A stretch of 64,000 nt of DNA from contig OY769916.1 in assembly GCA_963669265.1 (NCBI GenBank), forward strand, positions 682,001 through 746,000. Direction: 5' to 3'. Positions within the stretch are counted from its first letter, which is position 1, and each line of letters starts with the position of its first letter. Source of the stretch: SZUA-547 sp963669265 (GTDB lineage Bacteria; Pseudomonadota; Alphaproteobacteria; Rhodobacterales; Rhodobacteraceae). Shown piece by piece: positions 43,644 to 53,287 of this stretch. The position numbers were made by a program, and so were the translations under genes. Below the pieces are notes generated by a model that did no database searches, was not told where the DNA came from, and saw nothing but the letters and a program-made list of their open reading frames with translations.

Positions 43644-46600
43644 ATGGCGAACGATCCAGTTAGCATTTCGGCCAACCGAACTTATAGCGCCATTCGCCAT
43701 GACCTGAAGTCGCAGGATCCCAAGGGAAAGAAGGATTCGATCCGGTTCACCGAGGGTAAGCAACTCTACGTCAAGAAACGGATCACCAACTGGTTCGGCA
43801 ACCTCATCAATCGCTCGAACAAGTACAAGGCCGCCGCCAATAAAATTAAGCAATCGATCAACCTTGAATTCAAAGGCACCACGGTCAACGGGCAACAGAT
43901 CGGCGACCTCGTCTTCGCGCGTCTCGGCAATCCTATCGCGCTCAAGGTCAAGTCGTTTGACGATATCGACAAAGAGATCGCGAAGGCGCTGAAGGAGTCG
44001 GTTGTCGGGAACAAACCCGACGCGGTGGTGAACATGGCGACGGACGCGGCGGATATGTTTGACGGGGCCGCAGACGCCGGGCATGTCGGCGGCTTGAAGT
44101 TGAAGGGCTGGGGCAAGCGCGTCTCTGGCGTCCAACAATTGCGTAACGCGATTGTCGCGGATCTGAAGGCCGCCAGACCTGAAATGTACAACGTCGGCGG
44201 CGATGTCATCGCCAAGGCGGCGGCGGAGAGCATTCTGGAAGACGCCGGTGTGTCCGGATCTTCGGGGCTGACCGCCAACAGCATGACCAAAGTCGCGAAT
44301 GCGATGAAGAACAACAACTATCTTGGCAATGCGCGTCCCAACCATGTGATGGGGTTGGTTCATCTTCTGAACAACGGCATGAAAATCCAGCAAACCGGCT
44401 CGCAACTCGTCGCGTCGAACGCCAAACTGGACCGGATACTGAAGAGCAGCCAGGAACTTAAGCTCGACAATTTCGTGGTGCAGAAGACCAACGAATTGCG
44501 GACAAACAGCGCAAACATGGTCGGACGGTTCCACGCCCATGTGCGCACGTCAGAGATAAAAGGCGAAATCGAAGCGGTCGACATCTATAATGGCCTCGCG
44601 GCGAATGCGAGCCTGGCGACCAAGCTGGCGAATTCTCTGCCGCATACGCATGAGCAGATGCTGAGTCACAAGGGATACACCCAGAAGGATTACGACGAAC
44701 TGCCGCAGATTCTGAAGGATGATTTCGACAAGGAATTGGTGGAGTCGAAAGCGCTCAAGAACACGTTGCAGGATCACGCCGCTCAATCCCACGATCTGGC
44801 GATGTCGCTTGTGCCGATGGAGAATCGCGGACTGGATCGCCGGCCTGTATTTTCTCACAACTCGGACCTGAACCAGCCTAGCGGGCTGCATCAGGTTTCG
44901 TTCGATGGTTTGAAAGATCAGGCTGTCGTTCCACAGGGCATATATAACTCCGGAAAATCCGGCGACGTCGCGGCCAAGCGGACATTGGCGTTCTTCGCCA
45001 CCGAGTATAACAAGGCGATGGTCAAGGTGGATTCGTGCCTGAAAAAATTCCAGCAGGCGCCCACCGATGCAAATCTCGCGAATTTGGCCGGCGCGCTGGA
45101 GGAAGCCAGCATCGCCAATGACTATCTTGTCGCGAGGTATTCAACGGCGAGCGGCCGCTACGCGTTAAAGAGCCATCATAGGAACGGCAATTTCAGCCGC
45201 GGACAAAACGACTGGATGCTTGGGCAGATCAATCAGGCCAAGACCAAGGCGATCGCTCAACGTCGAGAGATTCAGGATCTCAAACTGATGGTGACGCGCG
45301 CCAATGACCAGCGCAGCTACATGGGCGATTTGAACAAGATGAACCCGAAGGATCTCGCCGCGAAGCAGATCCGCAACAGCAACGTGCTGGCGGCAAAGCC
45401 GCTGCCGCCATTCGTGCCGCCCGCGATGGACGTCAACCAAACGCGCGGTCGTGGAGACTCCATCTCGTCCGACGCGTCCGACAATCAGAATGGCCTGATC
45501 GACCCGAACCGTGTGACGATGCAGGCCGATTTCGAGTTTGGCGACGCGCCCGCGCCCGCCTATTCGGAGATGAGCGAGAAAGAAAAGCTGAACATCTACA
45601 ACAAGTTCTTCAATCCGGGTCTGGGCGCGGAGCCGGGAATGCCCCTAAACGCGGGCAACATCCCGGGCGTCGACCACAATGTCGACGATATCGGCAGCCA
45701 CAGAAGCAGTCAGGTGCAAAAGATCACAATTGGCGGGAACAACGACAAGGATGACATCTTCACTGAGCGCCACGCTGGTGAGCTATATGACGACAATGAC
45801 GGCGAGGATGACGTCAGCGTCATCAAAAACGCCAAAAAGGACCCGAATTACGAACTGCCGCCGAATCCTTACATCGACGACCAGACGAACAACAAAGACG
45901 TCAAGGACGACGAGTTCGTTGTGAAAACCAAGGAAGGCCTTGGCAACGCCGGCGGCTATGTGAATGACGAGGATATGGACGTTGACGAGGGCTTTCATGG
46001 CGATGCGCTGAACCAGACCGCCGGCGGCGGAAATGTCGGGCCCAAACAGAATTTCTCGCAGGTCAATCTGGAGGCGCTGGACGGCTTTCGCCTGAACTTG
46101 AAAGTCATCGAGAAAAAGGCGGCGGACGTTAACGGCGCGAACACCGATGTCGACGATTTGATCGACCTATTGGACGAAGCCGTCCATCGCGGCAACTTCC
46201 GGCCGGGCGCGATATTGGAGGAGGTGGAAATCCTCCGGTCATTTGTGAACGTCGCGGCCGAGCGGGCCGAAATGAACGACGACAATGACCTGCGTGAAAC
46301 GTCTAAGACAGTCAACAATCTTCTGGATCAGGTCGAAAACGAAGTGCGCCAGTGGATGGACGAGAACAATATTAAGTATGACAACGACGATCAAAGCATC
46401 GTCAGCGATGGAAGTCTTACCAAAGATTACATCGGCAACGACAAGCTGAATGAGGACGAAATGAACCTCATCAACCGGAACCTTTACGACGAGGACGAAC
46501 TCGACAATATCAACAATGACATCGACGAGAATGAAAACGAGTACGACGATGGCGACGTCAATGTCGACGATATCGATGACGGCTTGATCACCAAGGATGG

Positions 46601-47030
46601 CGCCCTCAGCGACATTGACGACGAACTCGACGACATAGAACCCGTGAAGGTGACCATTGGCGGCTTGGCCAACGACGAAGAAGAACTGTATGGCGTGAAC
46701 GAGAACGACCTGATCGAAACCATCGGTGGCGGCAACGACAACGATCACAGCGACGTTGCGAGCGTGAAGAACGCCAAGGCGAGCGGCCTCAACATGAATG
46801 CCGATCAGATGGATACGGTCTCCCAAGGGACCGAAATGTTGATAGCACTTCAGAATCAGTACGGACTGGACACCGGTCATGCGCTGAACCTGATCAAGCC
46901 GATGTGGAAACAGGTCGACTACAACGTCCAGCCCCTGATCATCGAGATCACGCAGCTAATGCTCAATGGCAACAAGGAGACGCTTGAGCCGCTGAGATTG
47001 TTCAAGAAAGATCTTGAGGACATGTTGTAA
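43644..47030 (+). CDS. Large candidate T3SS effector, 1128 residues, acidic C-terminal half
   Basis: AAGGAGATG precedes the ATG. The N-terminal 120 residues are basic and match the 366-residue protein at 39473 (IRFTEGKQLYVKKR, NLINRSNKYKAAANK, LVFARLGNP). Residues about 130-600 are mainly helical. From about 600 the chain becomes very acidic and Asp/Asn-rich with few aromatic residues, and it contains a duplicated block ((I/V)TIGG...ELY...(I/V)KNAK) at about 690-730 and 1000-1045. A last helical domain closes it. No enzyme motif is seen. A long extended acidic region with a terminal helical domain would suit a secreted structural, calcium-binding or host-binding protein; this is speculation. 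Confidence 0.7.
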   Translation: MANDPVSISANRTYSAIRHDLKSQDPKGKKDSIRFTEGKQLYVKKRITNWFGNLINRSNKYKAAANKIKQSINLEFKGTTVNGQQIGDLVFARLGNPIALKVKSFDDIDKEIAKALKESVVGNKPDAVVNMATDAADMFDGAADAGHVGGLKLKGWGKRVSGVQQLRNAIVADLKAARPEMYNVGGDVIAKAAAESILEDAGVSGSSGLTANSMTKVANAMKNNNYLGNARPNHVMGLVHLLNNGMKIQQTGSQLVASNAKLDRILKSSQELKLDNFVVQKTNELRTNSANMVGRFHAHVRTSEIKGEIEAVDIYNGLAANASLATKLANSLPHTHEQMLSHKGYTQKDYDELPQILKDDFDKELVESKALKNTLQDHAAQSHDLAMSLVPMENRGLDRRPVFSHNSDLNQPSGLHQVSFDGLKDQAVVPQGIYNSGKSGDVAAKRTLAFFATEYNKAMVKVDSCLKKFQQAPTDANLANLAGALEEASIANDYLVARYSTASGRYALKSHHRNGNFSRGQNDWMLGQINQAKTKAIAQRREIQDLKLMVTRANDQRSYMGDLNKMNPKDLAAKQIRNSNVLAAKPLPPFVPPAMDVNQTRGRGDSISSDASDNQNGLIDPNRVTMQADFEFGDAPAPAYSEMSEKEKLNIYNKFFNPGLGAEPGMPLNAGNIPGVDHNVDDIGSHRSSQVQKITIGGNNDKDDIFTERHAGELYDDNDGEDDVSVIKNAKKDPNYELPPNPYIDDQTNNKDVKDDEFVVKTKEGLGNAGGYVNDEDMDVDEGFHGDALNQTAGGGNVGPKQNFSQVNLEALDGFRLNLKVIEKKAADVNGANTDVDDLIDLLDEAVHRGNFRPGAILEEVEILRSFVNVAAERAEMNDDNDLRETSKTVNNLLDQVENEVRQWMDENNIKYDNDDQSIVSDGSLTKDYIGNDKLNEDEMNLINRNLYDEDELDNINNDIDENENEYDDGDVNVDDIDDGLITKDGALSDIDDELDDIEPVKVTIGGLANDEEELYGVNENDLIETIGGGNDNDHSDVASVKNAKASGLNMNADQMDTVSQGTEMLIALQNQYGLDTGHALNLIKPMWKQVDYNVQPLIIEITQLMLNGNKETLEPLRLFKKDLEDML

Positions 47031-47113
47031 GCGTTTGGCGCAGAACGGACAAGCAAGTTCGATCCACCGACACCAGACAGCCGAATAAGGTGAAGATTTT
47101 TCGTTGACGGTTC

Positions 47114-47136
47114 GCTGCGGGCCGCCAGCCCGCAGC
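47114..47136. terminator. Hairpin between convergent genes, possible terminator
   Basis: GCTGCGGGC and GCCCGCAGC form a perfect 9-bp stem with a 5-nt loop between the large effector gene and the 121-residue gene. There is no T-tract directly after it on either strand. Confidence 0.4.
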
Positions 47137-47150
47137 CAATGCGCCCTGCC

Positions 47151-47516
47151 CTAATCTTTGTCGTCGGTCTTGTTCGACGCGATTGTCGTGCTAGCCGCCA
47201 GAACCTTCGCCGTCTCATCCTGATCGACCATGTTTGGCGACGGCAGTCCGCCGACCATGCCGGCTGCTGAAGCGGGATCGAAGCCTTGCTTCTTGTTCGC
47301 CGGATCCAGTCCGACGCCGTGGGCCAAGCCCTGCTCAGACGCGTGCGCGACCCCCTGAGATTTTCCGGCCAAAAGAGAACTGAACTTGTCCTCCATCTCA
47401 TTCAACTTTTCCGGCTTGATGTCGCCGCGCGTGTGCTTTTCAAGCCCGCCGTCTGTATTGGCGTCGATTTGTTGAATTGGAGGTTTAGGTCCGCCGGCCG
47501 ATTCAATCCCTGACAT
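47151..47516 (-). CDS. Small hydrophilic T3SS-locus protein, unknown
   Basis: This 121-residue protein has no signal peptide and no membrane helix. It is rich in Gly, Ala, Asp and Lys, with a helical centre (KPEKLNEMEDKFSSLLAGKS, about 34-53). AAAGGAT precedes the ATG. It lies between the large effector gene and the SpoIIE phosphatase gene and could be a secreted substrate or a rod-like component. No family is recognised. Confidence 0.5.
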   Translation of the reverse strand: MSGIESAGGPKPPIQQIDANTDGGLEKHTRGDIKPEKLNEMEDKFSSLLAGKSQGVAHASEQGLAHGVGLDPANKKQGFDPASAAGMVGGLPSPNMVDQDETAKVLAASTTIASNKTDDKD

Positions 47517-47701
47517 TGTCGCTTATCCTTTTATGGTCGCGATCAAAGAGGGATCGCAACAAAGCGGCGCCATTAAGCCCTTTATGTCGGTCAGCGCGAA
47601 TGCCCCGCCGCGAGGGTCTCGGCTGCCCCAAACATGTAGGAACTATAGCACGAGAGTTGAATGCATGAATTGGACAGTCTTCGGACGAGACGTGCCTCGG
47701 T

Positions 47702-50008
47702 TCAGCCTCCGCCGTGCGAGGCGCCGCCGTTTCTACCAACGGCGAAAATGGTGATGTCATCGAATTGAGGCGCCTCGCCCGCAAAGGCGTCGACGGCCGT
47801 CAACACGCGGCCCACGGTCTCGCTCGCGCTGATATTCGGCGCGCCCTCTAGCAGTTTGATCAGGCGCGTCTCGCCAAATTGCGCCGGCTCCACGTTCTCC
47901 GCTTCGGATACGCCGTCGGTATAGAGCAGGAAAGTCGCACCATCTGGCAGCGTCAATGTTTGCGGCACGAATTCAGCGGCCTCAAAGACGCCAAGCGCGA
48001 TGTTGGACTCGACCGGGGCGATCTCCACCCGGCCGTCCGCCAGCCGAATAAGCGGCGCGTTGTGCCCAGCGTTCACATAGTCCACCCGGCCGTTGGACGT
48101 ATCGATCACGGCGAAGAACAGGGTGACGAACATCAGATTCGGATTTTCCGCCGAGAGAATGGCGTTGGCCTTCTGCAAAATTGTCTTCGGATCGGACTCG
48201 CTTTCCGAAAGCGCGCGGATCAGCGACCGCGTGATCGACATGAACAGCGCCGCCGGAACCCCCTTGTCCGAGACGTCGCCGACCAGAACGCAGAGCTTGT
48301 CGCCGATTGCGAAGAAATCATAGAGATCGCCGCCAACCTCTCTGGCGGGCCGGATGGTCGCGTAGAGATCCACGCCGAACGCGTCCGAGATCTCGGCGAA
48401 ATTCTTCGGCAGTATCGCATCCTGAATCTGCGCCGCCGTCTCCAGCGAGGAGGTCAGGCGCGCCGCATGGATGTTGTCGCATTCAATCAGCACATTGCGG
48501 GCGAGAAGGTCGATCATACGCTGATCGACGGCGTCTAGCTTGCCGCTGGCCCGGCAATAGGCCAGATCGGCTGGAATGCTGTCTGAGTCGAGCACCAGCA
48601 GCGCGTCGTCGTCGCCAAACTGATTGCGACCGCTTTCACCGACCCGCTTGGCGAGATCCGGGCGCGGCCTCGCCATGCCGCTCCCGCCGATATCGACCTG
48701 TTCCAGAGGCTTGTCGGAAACCAGACCGCCCGGCGTCCGATAAAAACTGACATGATCCAGATGGGGCACGACCGACGTCAATCGTCCCGCCAGCTCTTTC
48801 AGCACCGATACCGGCTGCTGAATGGGCAGCGGATGCTCGCCCCCGCTGATCAGCGCCTCCAGTCCACGGCGGGCCTTCTCTCGCTTCGCGATGCCCGATA
48901 GCAGAACGAAGATATAGCCGACCATGCCCAGGAAAACCGCAAAGGCGGCGAAGAAGTACTGCTTGTAGTGGTAATAGAACGTATCCGGTTCATCGATGAT
49001 CATGCTGTCTTTGGGCAGCTGACTGCTGGTGATGCCGAACCGCTGCATCTGCCGGAAGTCGAACACGAAGCGATGCGGCGCCTCTCGCACCAGCGGGATT
49101 TGATCGGGATCGCCGCCATCCAGAACCTGCACCAGCTGCAGTCCAATCAAGAGGCCGATCTCTCGCAGGCTGAGCATATAGCCGCCGACGACGCCATAAC
49201 CGGCCATCCCCTCCAATGCGCCATAAACCGGCGCGGAAGAGGCGCGAGACACGCGGCCCAGCGCGTCGAGATAGCTGAAATTCTGGCCTGCAGCGTCCTC
49301 GGTGAAGGAGAGGTAGAAGACCACGTCCTCCGGCCCCAGAGCGGAGAGTTCTTCCTCCAGATCCGCCATGGTCATCCCGAAACTGTCGCGAAATTCGAAT
49401 TCGTCCGCGAAGTCTATCTGGGCTTTGCGCATACTGCGCCTCAGCCAGATGCTGCGCGCGGTCTTGGCCGAGTTGTCGTCGACGATAAAGATATTCGTGC
49501 GCTGTCGATCCAGCGCCAGCATCAGCGTCAGGGTCTCCGCCAGTTCATGTCCGGTCAGAACGCCCGTGACGCCCGGAAGCGAATTCGCATCCGCGTATTC
49601 CAGCCCGGCCACGCCGCCGAATATGATCGGCGCGTCGTTGATGATCGAACCTCGCGCCCGAAGGGCGAAGCTGAGCGCCGCCTCCCCCAATACGATGATC
49701 GCGTCGAGCGGCGCATCGGCGTATTTTTGGGTCAAAAAGTACTCGACGCTTTCGAGGTGCCGCTCGTGTACGTCATGCTCGACATCCAGATGTTCAATCT
49801 GGATGCGCAGGCCCGACCGGGTGGAAAGGCGTTCTCGCACGCCATCGATCACCGGCTCTAGCAAGTGGTCGTCAACTGCGAACGAACTGAGCAACAGAAC
49901 CCGCTCTTCAGACCAGCTGAAGCTGGGGAAAGATGGAATTGCGAAAAGAAACGCGAGCCACAGGACCCAGCGCGCGGACCATCGGCCACGGGACGCATCT
50001 TTGCTCAT
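47702..50008 (-). CDS. Membrane SpoIIE/PP2C-type phosphatase with periplasmic ABC-substrate-like sensor
   Basis: This 768-residue protein has a signal segment or first helix (about 12-32), a periplasmic region (about 35-335) with the look of an ABC sugar/aromatic substrate-binding domain (LSSFAVDDHLLEPV, IVLGEAALSFALRA, IIFGGVAGLEY), a membrane helix (about 349-372), a GAF-like linker and a PP2C/SpoIIE domain from about 545 (REVGGDLYDFF, VGDVSDKGVPAALFM, LLYTDGVSEAEN, DDITIFAVG). SpoIIE phosphatases dephosphorylate STAS anti-sigma antagonists. A STAS gene starts the sctN operon nearby. The gene is 20 nt behind sctV and the last of the sctW operon. Confidence 0.88.
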   Translation of the reverse strand: MSKDASRGRWSARWVLWLAFLFAIPSFPSFSWSEERVLLLSSFAVDDHLLEPVIDGVRERLSTRSGLRIQIEHLDVEHDVHERHLESVEYFLTQKYADAPLDAIIVLGEAALSFALRARGSIINDAPIIFGGVAGLEYADANSLPGVTGVLTGHELAETLTLMLALDRQRTNIFIVDDNSAKTARSIWLRRSMRKAQIDFADEFEFRDSFGMTMADLEEELSALGPEDVVFYLSFTEDAAGQNFSYLDALGRVSRASSAPVYGALEGMAGYGVVGGYMLSLREIGLLIGLQLVQVLDGGDPDQIPLVREAPHRFVFDFRQMQRFGITSSQLPKDSMIIDEPDTFYYHYKQYFFAAFAVFLGMVGYIFVLLSGIAKREKARRGLEALISGGEHPLPIQQPVSVLKELAGRLTSVVPHLDHVSFYRTPGGLVSDKPLEQVDIGGSGMARPRPDLAKRVGESGRNQFGDDDALLVLDSDSIPADLAYCRASGKLDAVDQRMIDLLARNVLIECDNIHAARLTSSLETAAQIQDAILPKNFAEISDAFGVDLYATIRPAREVGGDLYDFFAIGDKLCVLVGDVSDKGVPAALFMSITRSLIRALSESESDPKTILQKANAILSAENPNLMFVTLFFAVIDTSNGRVDYVNAGHNAPLIRLADGRVEIAPVESNIALGVFEAAEFVPQTLTLPDGATFLLYTDGVSEAENVEPAQFGETRLIKLLEGAPNISASETVGRVLTAVDAFAGEAPQFDDITIFAVGRNGGASHGGG

Positions 50009-50028
50009 CGCTTCACCCTTGCGCCGCG

Positions 50029-52131
50029 CTAAACCGAGATCTGGTCGAGCGGCTGGACGTTAATTTCCTGCGTCAGATCCTGATAGGACAGCACCGGAAG
50101 CTCGTAGAGTTCCTTCTCGATCAGCTTGCGCACATAGCGCCGGATATCCATCGAGACGACGATCACCGGACGATGGCGGCTTCTGTTGAGGTCGCCGACC
50201 GCCTGCTTGATCGATTGCACGAATTTCTGCGTCACGCGCGGATCGAGCGCCAGATAGCTTCCCGCCGAAGTCTGCCGGATGCCATTGCGGATCATCTCTT
50301 CCGTATCCGGCGTCAGGATATAGGCCGGCAGCATGTTTTGCCCGTTTGAGTATTTGTAGCTGATATACCGGCGCAGGCTGCCGCGTATGTATTCGCAGAG
50401 CAGGACGGTGTCCTTCTCTTTCTGACCCCATTCCACCAGCGCCTGCGTGATGGTCCTGAGATCGCGGATCGAGATCTCCTCGGAGACCAGCCGCTGGAAC
50501 ACCTCGGTGATCTTCTGGATCGGCACGACGCGCTGGACCTCTTTGACCAGCTCGCCGAACCGGTCCTCCATCCGGGTCAGCAAGAAGCGTGTTTCCTGAA
50601 TCCCGATGAAGTCCGAGGCGTAGCGCGTCAGCACGAAAGAGAGATGATAGGTCAGCACCTGAGAGACCGACAGATACGGAACGCCCGCCGCCTTCATCTT
50701 TTCAGCATGCTCGCTGTCCACCCAGATTGTCTCCGAGCCCGGTAGAAAATTGTCGCCGCCCTCATGGGGAATACCGAGCATATCCAGCTGGCGCGGATGC
50801 TCTCGGCTGAACACTTTGCCGATCTTGACCGCGCCGGACGCCATCGGCGTTTCCTGAATCAGAATCTGATACTCGCCGTCCTTGAGATCGGTGGTGAACC
50901 GCAGATGGATGCCCGGAAACGGCACGCCGAGGTCCAGGTAAAGCGCGCGCCGGATCTTGATCAGCTCTTCATTGAGGGTGTTCGCGCTGATCTCGGACTC
51001 AACCGCCGCATCGATGTCGATCATCAGCGGGACGGTCAGAGAGAATTCATCGTCGACCCCGATCTTGCGCTTCGCGGCCTGATCGCTGGAGGAATCCGCC
51101 GACGCCATCGCCGGCACGCTGCCGGACTCCTGCGCCCCGCCTTCCTCCGCAGCGCGCGACATGCGTTGCAGCAGAAAGCCGGTTCCCAACAGGATGGGCC
51201 CGAGGGTGAAGAACACCGCCGTTGGAAAGCCCGGAACGATACCGAACAGGAACATCATCGCCCCGGCGATCATCAGCGCCTTCGGCTGGCCCAGCAGCTG
51301 ACGGCTGATATCCGCGCCCATATTGGTGGAGTCTTCGGTGGTCACGCGGGTCACGATGATGCCTGAGGTGATCGCGATCAGCAGGCCGGGGATCTGGCTG
51401 ACCAGACCGTCGCCGATTGTCAGGATCGAATAGACAGACACCGCCTCAGCCGCCGACATGCCGTGCTGGGTGGTGCCGATGGTGATGCCGCCGATAATGT
51501 TCACCGCAGTGATGATCAGACCCGCGATGGCGTCGCCCTTCACGAACTTCATCGCGCCGTCCATCGACCCAAAGAGCTGGCTTTCCTTTTCGACGTCGCC
51601 GCGGCGGCGGCGGGCTTCATCAAGGTCGATAACGCCTGCGCGCATATCGCCGTCGATCGACATTTGCTTGCCTGGCATGGCGTCCAGCGAGAACCGCGCG
51701 CCGACCTCGGCCACACGCTCCGCGCCTTTGGTGATCACCATGAACTGCACGATAGTGATGATCAGGAAGATCACCGCGCCGACGATGAAATTGCCCTGAA
51801 CCACAAAATTGCCGAAGGCGAAGATGATATCGCCGGCATCCGCGTTCAGCAGGATCAGACGGGTGGTCGAGATCGAGATTGCGAGACGAAACAGCGTCGT
51901 GACAAGCAGCACCGAGGGAAAGGAGGAGAACGCCAGCGGCGACGGAATATACATCGCCACCATGACCAGCATCATGCCGGTCATGATATTGACGGCGATC
52001 AGCGCGTCCATCAGCCCGGTGGGCAGCGGGATGACCATCATGAAGATGACCGCCACGATCAGGCAGGCCAGCATAATGTCGCTGCGCGCGGTGACCGCGA
52101 TCAGAATTCTTTGGGCGCGATCGGTGTTCAC
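50029..52131 (-). CDS. sctV: T3SS export gate protein SctV
   Basis: This 700-residue export apparatus component has seven to eight N-terminal membrane helices (about 15-315) and a cytoplasmic nonamer-forming domain (about 370-700). Recognised parts are the family segment MPGKQMSIDGDMRAG, IDLDEARRRRGDVEKES and the C-terminal RHRPVIVVSMDIRRYVRKLI. GTG at 52131 overlaps the sctY stop (GTGA) and gives a length matching Yersinia YscV (704 residues). The cytoplasmic domain binds chaperone-substrate complexes. Confidence 0.97.
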   Translation of the reverse strand: MNTDRAQRILIAVTARSDIMLACLIVAVIFMMVIPLPTGLMDALIAVNIMTGMMLVMVAMYIPSPLAFSSFPSVLLVTTLFRLAISISTTRLILLNADAGDIIFAFGNFVVQGNFIVGAVIFLIITIVQFMVITKGAERVAEVGARFSLDAMPGKQMSIDGDMRAGVIDLDEARRRRGDVEKESQLFGSMDGAMKFVKGDAIAGLIITAVNIIGGITIGTTQHGMSAAEAVSVYSILTIGDGLVSQIPGLLIAITSGIIVTRVTTEDSTNMGADISRQLLGQPKALMIAGAMMFLFGIVPGFPTAVFFTLGPILLGTGFLLQRMSRAAEEGGAQESGSVPAMASADSSSDQAAKRKIGVDDEFSLTVPLMIDIDAAVESEISANTLNEELIKIRRALYLDLGVPFPGIHLRFTTDLKDGEYQILIQETPMASGAVKIGKVFSREHPRQLDMLGIPHEGGDNFLPGSETIWVDSEHAEKMKAAGVPYLSVSQVLTYHLSFVLTRYASDFIGIQETRFLLTRMEDRFGELVKEVQRVVPIQKITEVFQRLVSEEISIRDLRTITQALVEWGQKEKDTVLLCEYIRGSLRRYISYKYSNGQNMLPAYILTPDTEEMIRNGIRQTSAGSYLALDPRVTQKFVQSIKQAVGDLNRSRHRPVIVVSMDIRRYVRKLIEKELYELPVLSYQDLTQEINVQPLDQISV

Positions 52132-52475
52132 TGGTTCACGCTCCGCGACAGGTAATTGTCCATGATATTCTGCGCCTCGGCTGTCCGTCCAAGCTCCCAC
52201 AACGCCTGACCTTTGACGATCATCAGCGTCGTGGTGTGTTTATCGTTCTCGTTGCCGGCCCGATAGCGGTCGACCATCGCGACCGTGTCCTCATAGCGCT
52301 CAAGCATTAGGTACACCCCGCAGAGCGCCCGCAAGGCGTCCCGGTTGTCCGGGTCTCGTTCAAGCACATATTCGAGGAGACTGGCGGCCTTCGCCTCCCG
52401 ATTTTGGCTGGCGAGCATATTCGCCAGGATCTGGAGGACTTTGCTGTCATCCGGTGACCAGTCTTGCGTAGGCAA
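52128..52475 (-). CDS. sctY: T3SS SctY (YscY-like TPR chaperone)
   Basis: The 115-residue product is almost wholly a TPR-like helical repeat (ILANMLASQNREAKAASLLEY, DALRALCGVYLMLERYED). In Yersinia YscY (114 residues) is the chaperone and partner of YscX and also binds YscV. It starts with TTG 52475, with ACGGAGCG at good spacing. The gene is between sctX and sctV, the same order as in Yersinia. Confidence 0.8.
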   Translation of the reverse strand: MPTQDWSPDDSKVLQILANMLASQNREAKAASLLEYVLERDPDNRDALRALCGVYLMLERYEDTVAMVDRYRAGNENDKHTTTLMIVKGQALWELGRTAEAQNIMDNYLSRSVNQ

Positions 52476-52488
52476 GTAATCCGCTCCG

Positions 52489-52863
52489 TCAGGCTTGGTT
52501 CAGAGCGGCGACGTTGTAGCGGCACTGCTCCCACGCGGCTTTGATATTCTTGAGGATATCGTGCGCATCTGACCCGGATTCGGGGTGTTGCTCCATAAAA
52601 TCATCCACCTTGTCGAACGCATCCAGCAGCGCGGCTTCGAAGTGATGCTGTTGCAGCATTTGCGGGTCGATCGAGGACGGCACGGTCAATCCAACCGCGA
52701 GGTCGCTGACCGTTACATGATCATAGAGAGATTGAATGCTCTGGCGCACCTGGCGGCCGACCGCCTGATGCTCGCTTTGTCCGGGAAGGGTCAATTGACC
52801 GGAATCGGCCCAGTCGACGCCCGCCAGCCCGACCGTGGGCCGCATAAGTGAGATATCGATCAT
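52489..52863 (-). CDS. sctX: T3SS SctX (YscX-like)
   Basis: This 124-residue protein matches YscX mainly by position and length (Yersinia YscX, 122 residues). The N-terminal third is poorly structured, followed by two helices (about 65-85 and 100-120) with AAWEQCRYNVAALNQ at the end, where YscX binds YscY. Sequence similarity by eye is weak. YscX is an exported early substrate needed for secretion. GGGAGGG precedes the ATG. Confidence 0.6.
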   Translation of the reverse strand: MIDISLMRPTVGLAGVDWADSGQLTLPGQSEHQAVGRQVRQSIQSLYDHVTVSDLAVGLTVPSSIDPQMLQQHHFEAALLDAFDKVDDFMEQHPESGSDAHDILKNIKAAWEQCRYNVAALNQA

Positions 52864-52915
52864 CGTCTTTCCCTCCCCGTACTCGCGATCGCCGTCGTTT
52901 CAAACGTCGTAGTCG

Positions 52916-53287
52916 TCACCGGGCCGACCTGTCGTGCAACTCTGTCAGTATGTCCACAGTCGCCTCCAGCGACTGAGCCGATACTTCATCGGCGTCATAG
53001 CGCACCAGAAACACCAGACTGTCCCCGTGCAAAGCGCATTGGACGCGCGCCGGCAATCCGTTCTCGAAATGCACCGACCGCAGCGCCGTGCGATAGAGCG
53101 TCAGCCGATCCACGCCGACGTCGATCTCCCGAGCCAGATAGACCAGCAAGTGCTCGTCGCGGCGCTCGACATGAAGCTGACCCGACCCGTCCATATCGAT
53201 CGCGACATGATCCCGATTTTCGAGATCGCCGGGATTGAATCCCAGCACCGACCCGAAGTCGGCGATCGCTGTGTCGAGCATGCTCAT
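52916..53287 (-). CDS. SycN-like chaperone of the SctW gatekeeper
   Basis: This 123-residue CesT-fold protein has the same length as Yersinia SycN and a similar opening (LDTAIADFGSVLGF, then a GSGQLHVERRDEHLLVYLAR segment). SycN with YscB binds YopN. The ATG overlaps the sctW stop by four bases (ATGA), so the chaperone is made with its client. Confidence 0.75.
   Translation of the reverse strand: MSMLDTAIADFGSVLGFNPGDLENRDHVAIDMDGSGQLHVERRDEHLLVYLAREIDVGVDRLTLYRTALRSVHFENGLPARVQCALHGDSLVFLVRYDADEVSAQSLEATVDILTELHDRSAR

Noticed and set aside
43488..44540. 350-codon minus-strand frame opposite the start of the large effector gene
   Set aside because: The plus-strand gene has a strong ribosome site and an N-terminal module shared with another protein; the antisense frame has neither.
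47681..47686. Single GTCCGA hexamer (minus strand) upstream of the 121-residue gene as another T3SS element
   Set aside because: No second hexamer stands 11 bp away; a lone hexamer is expected by chance.
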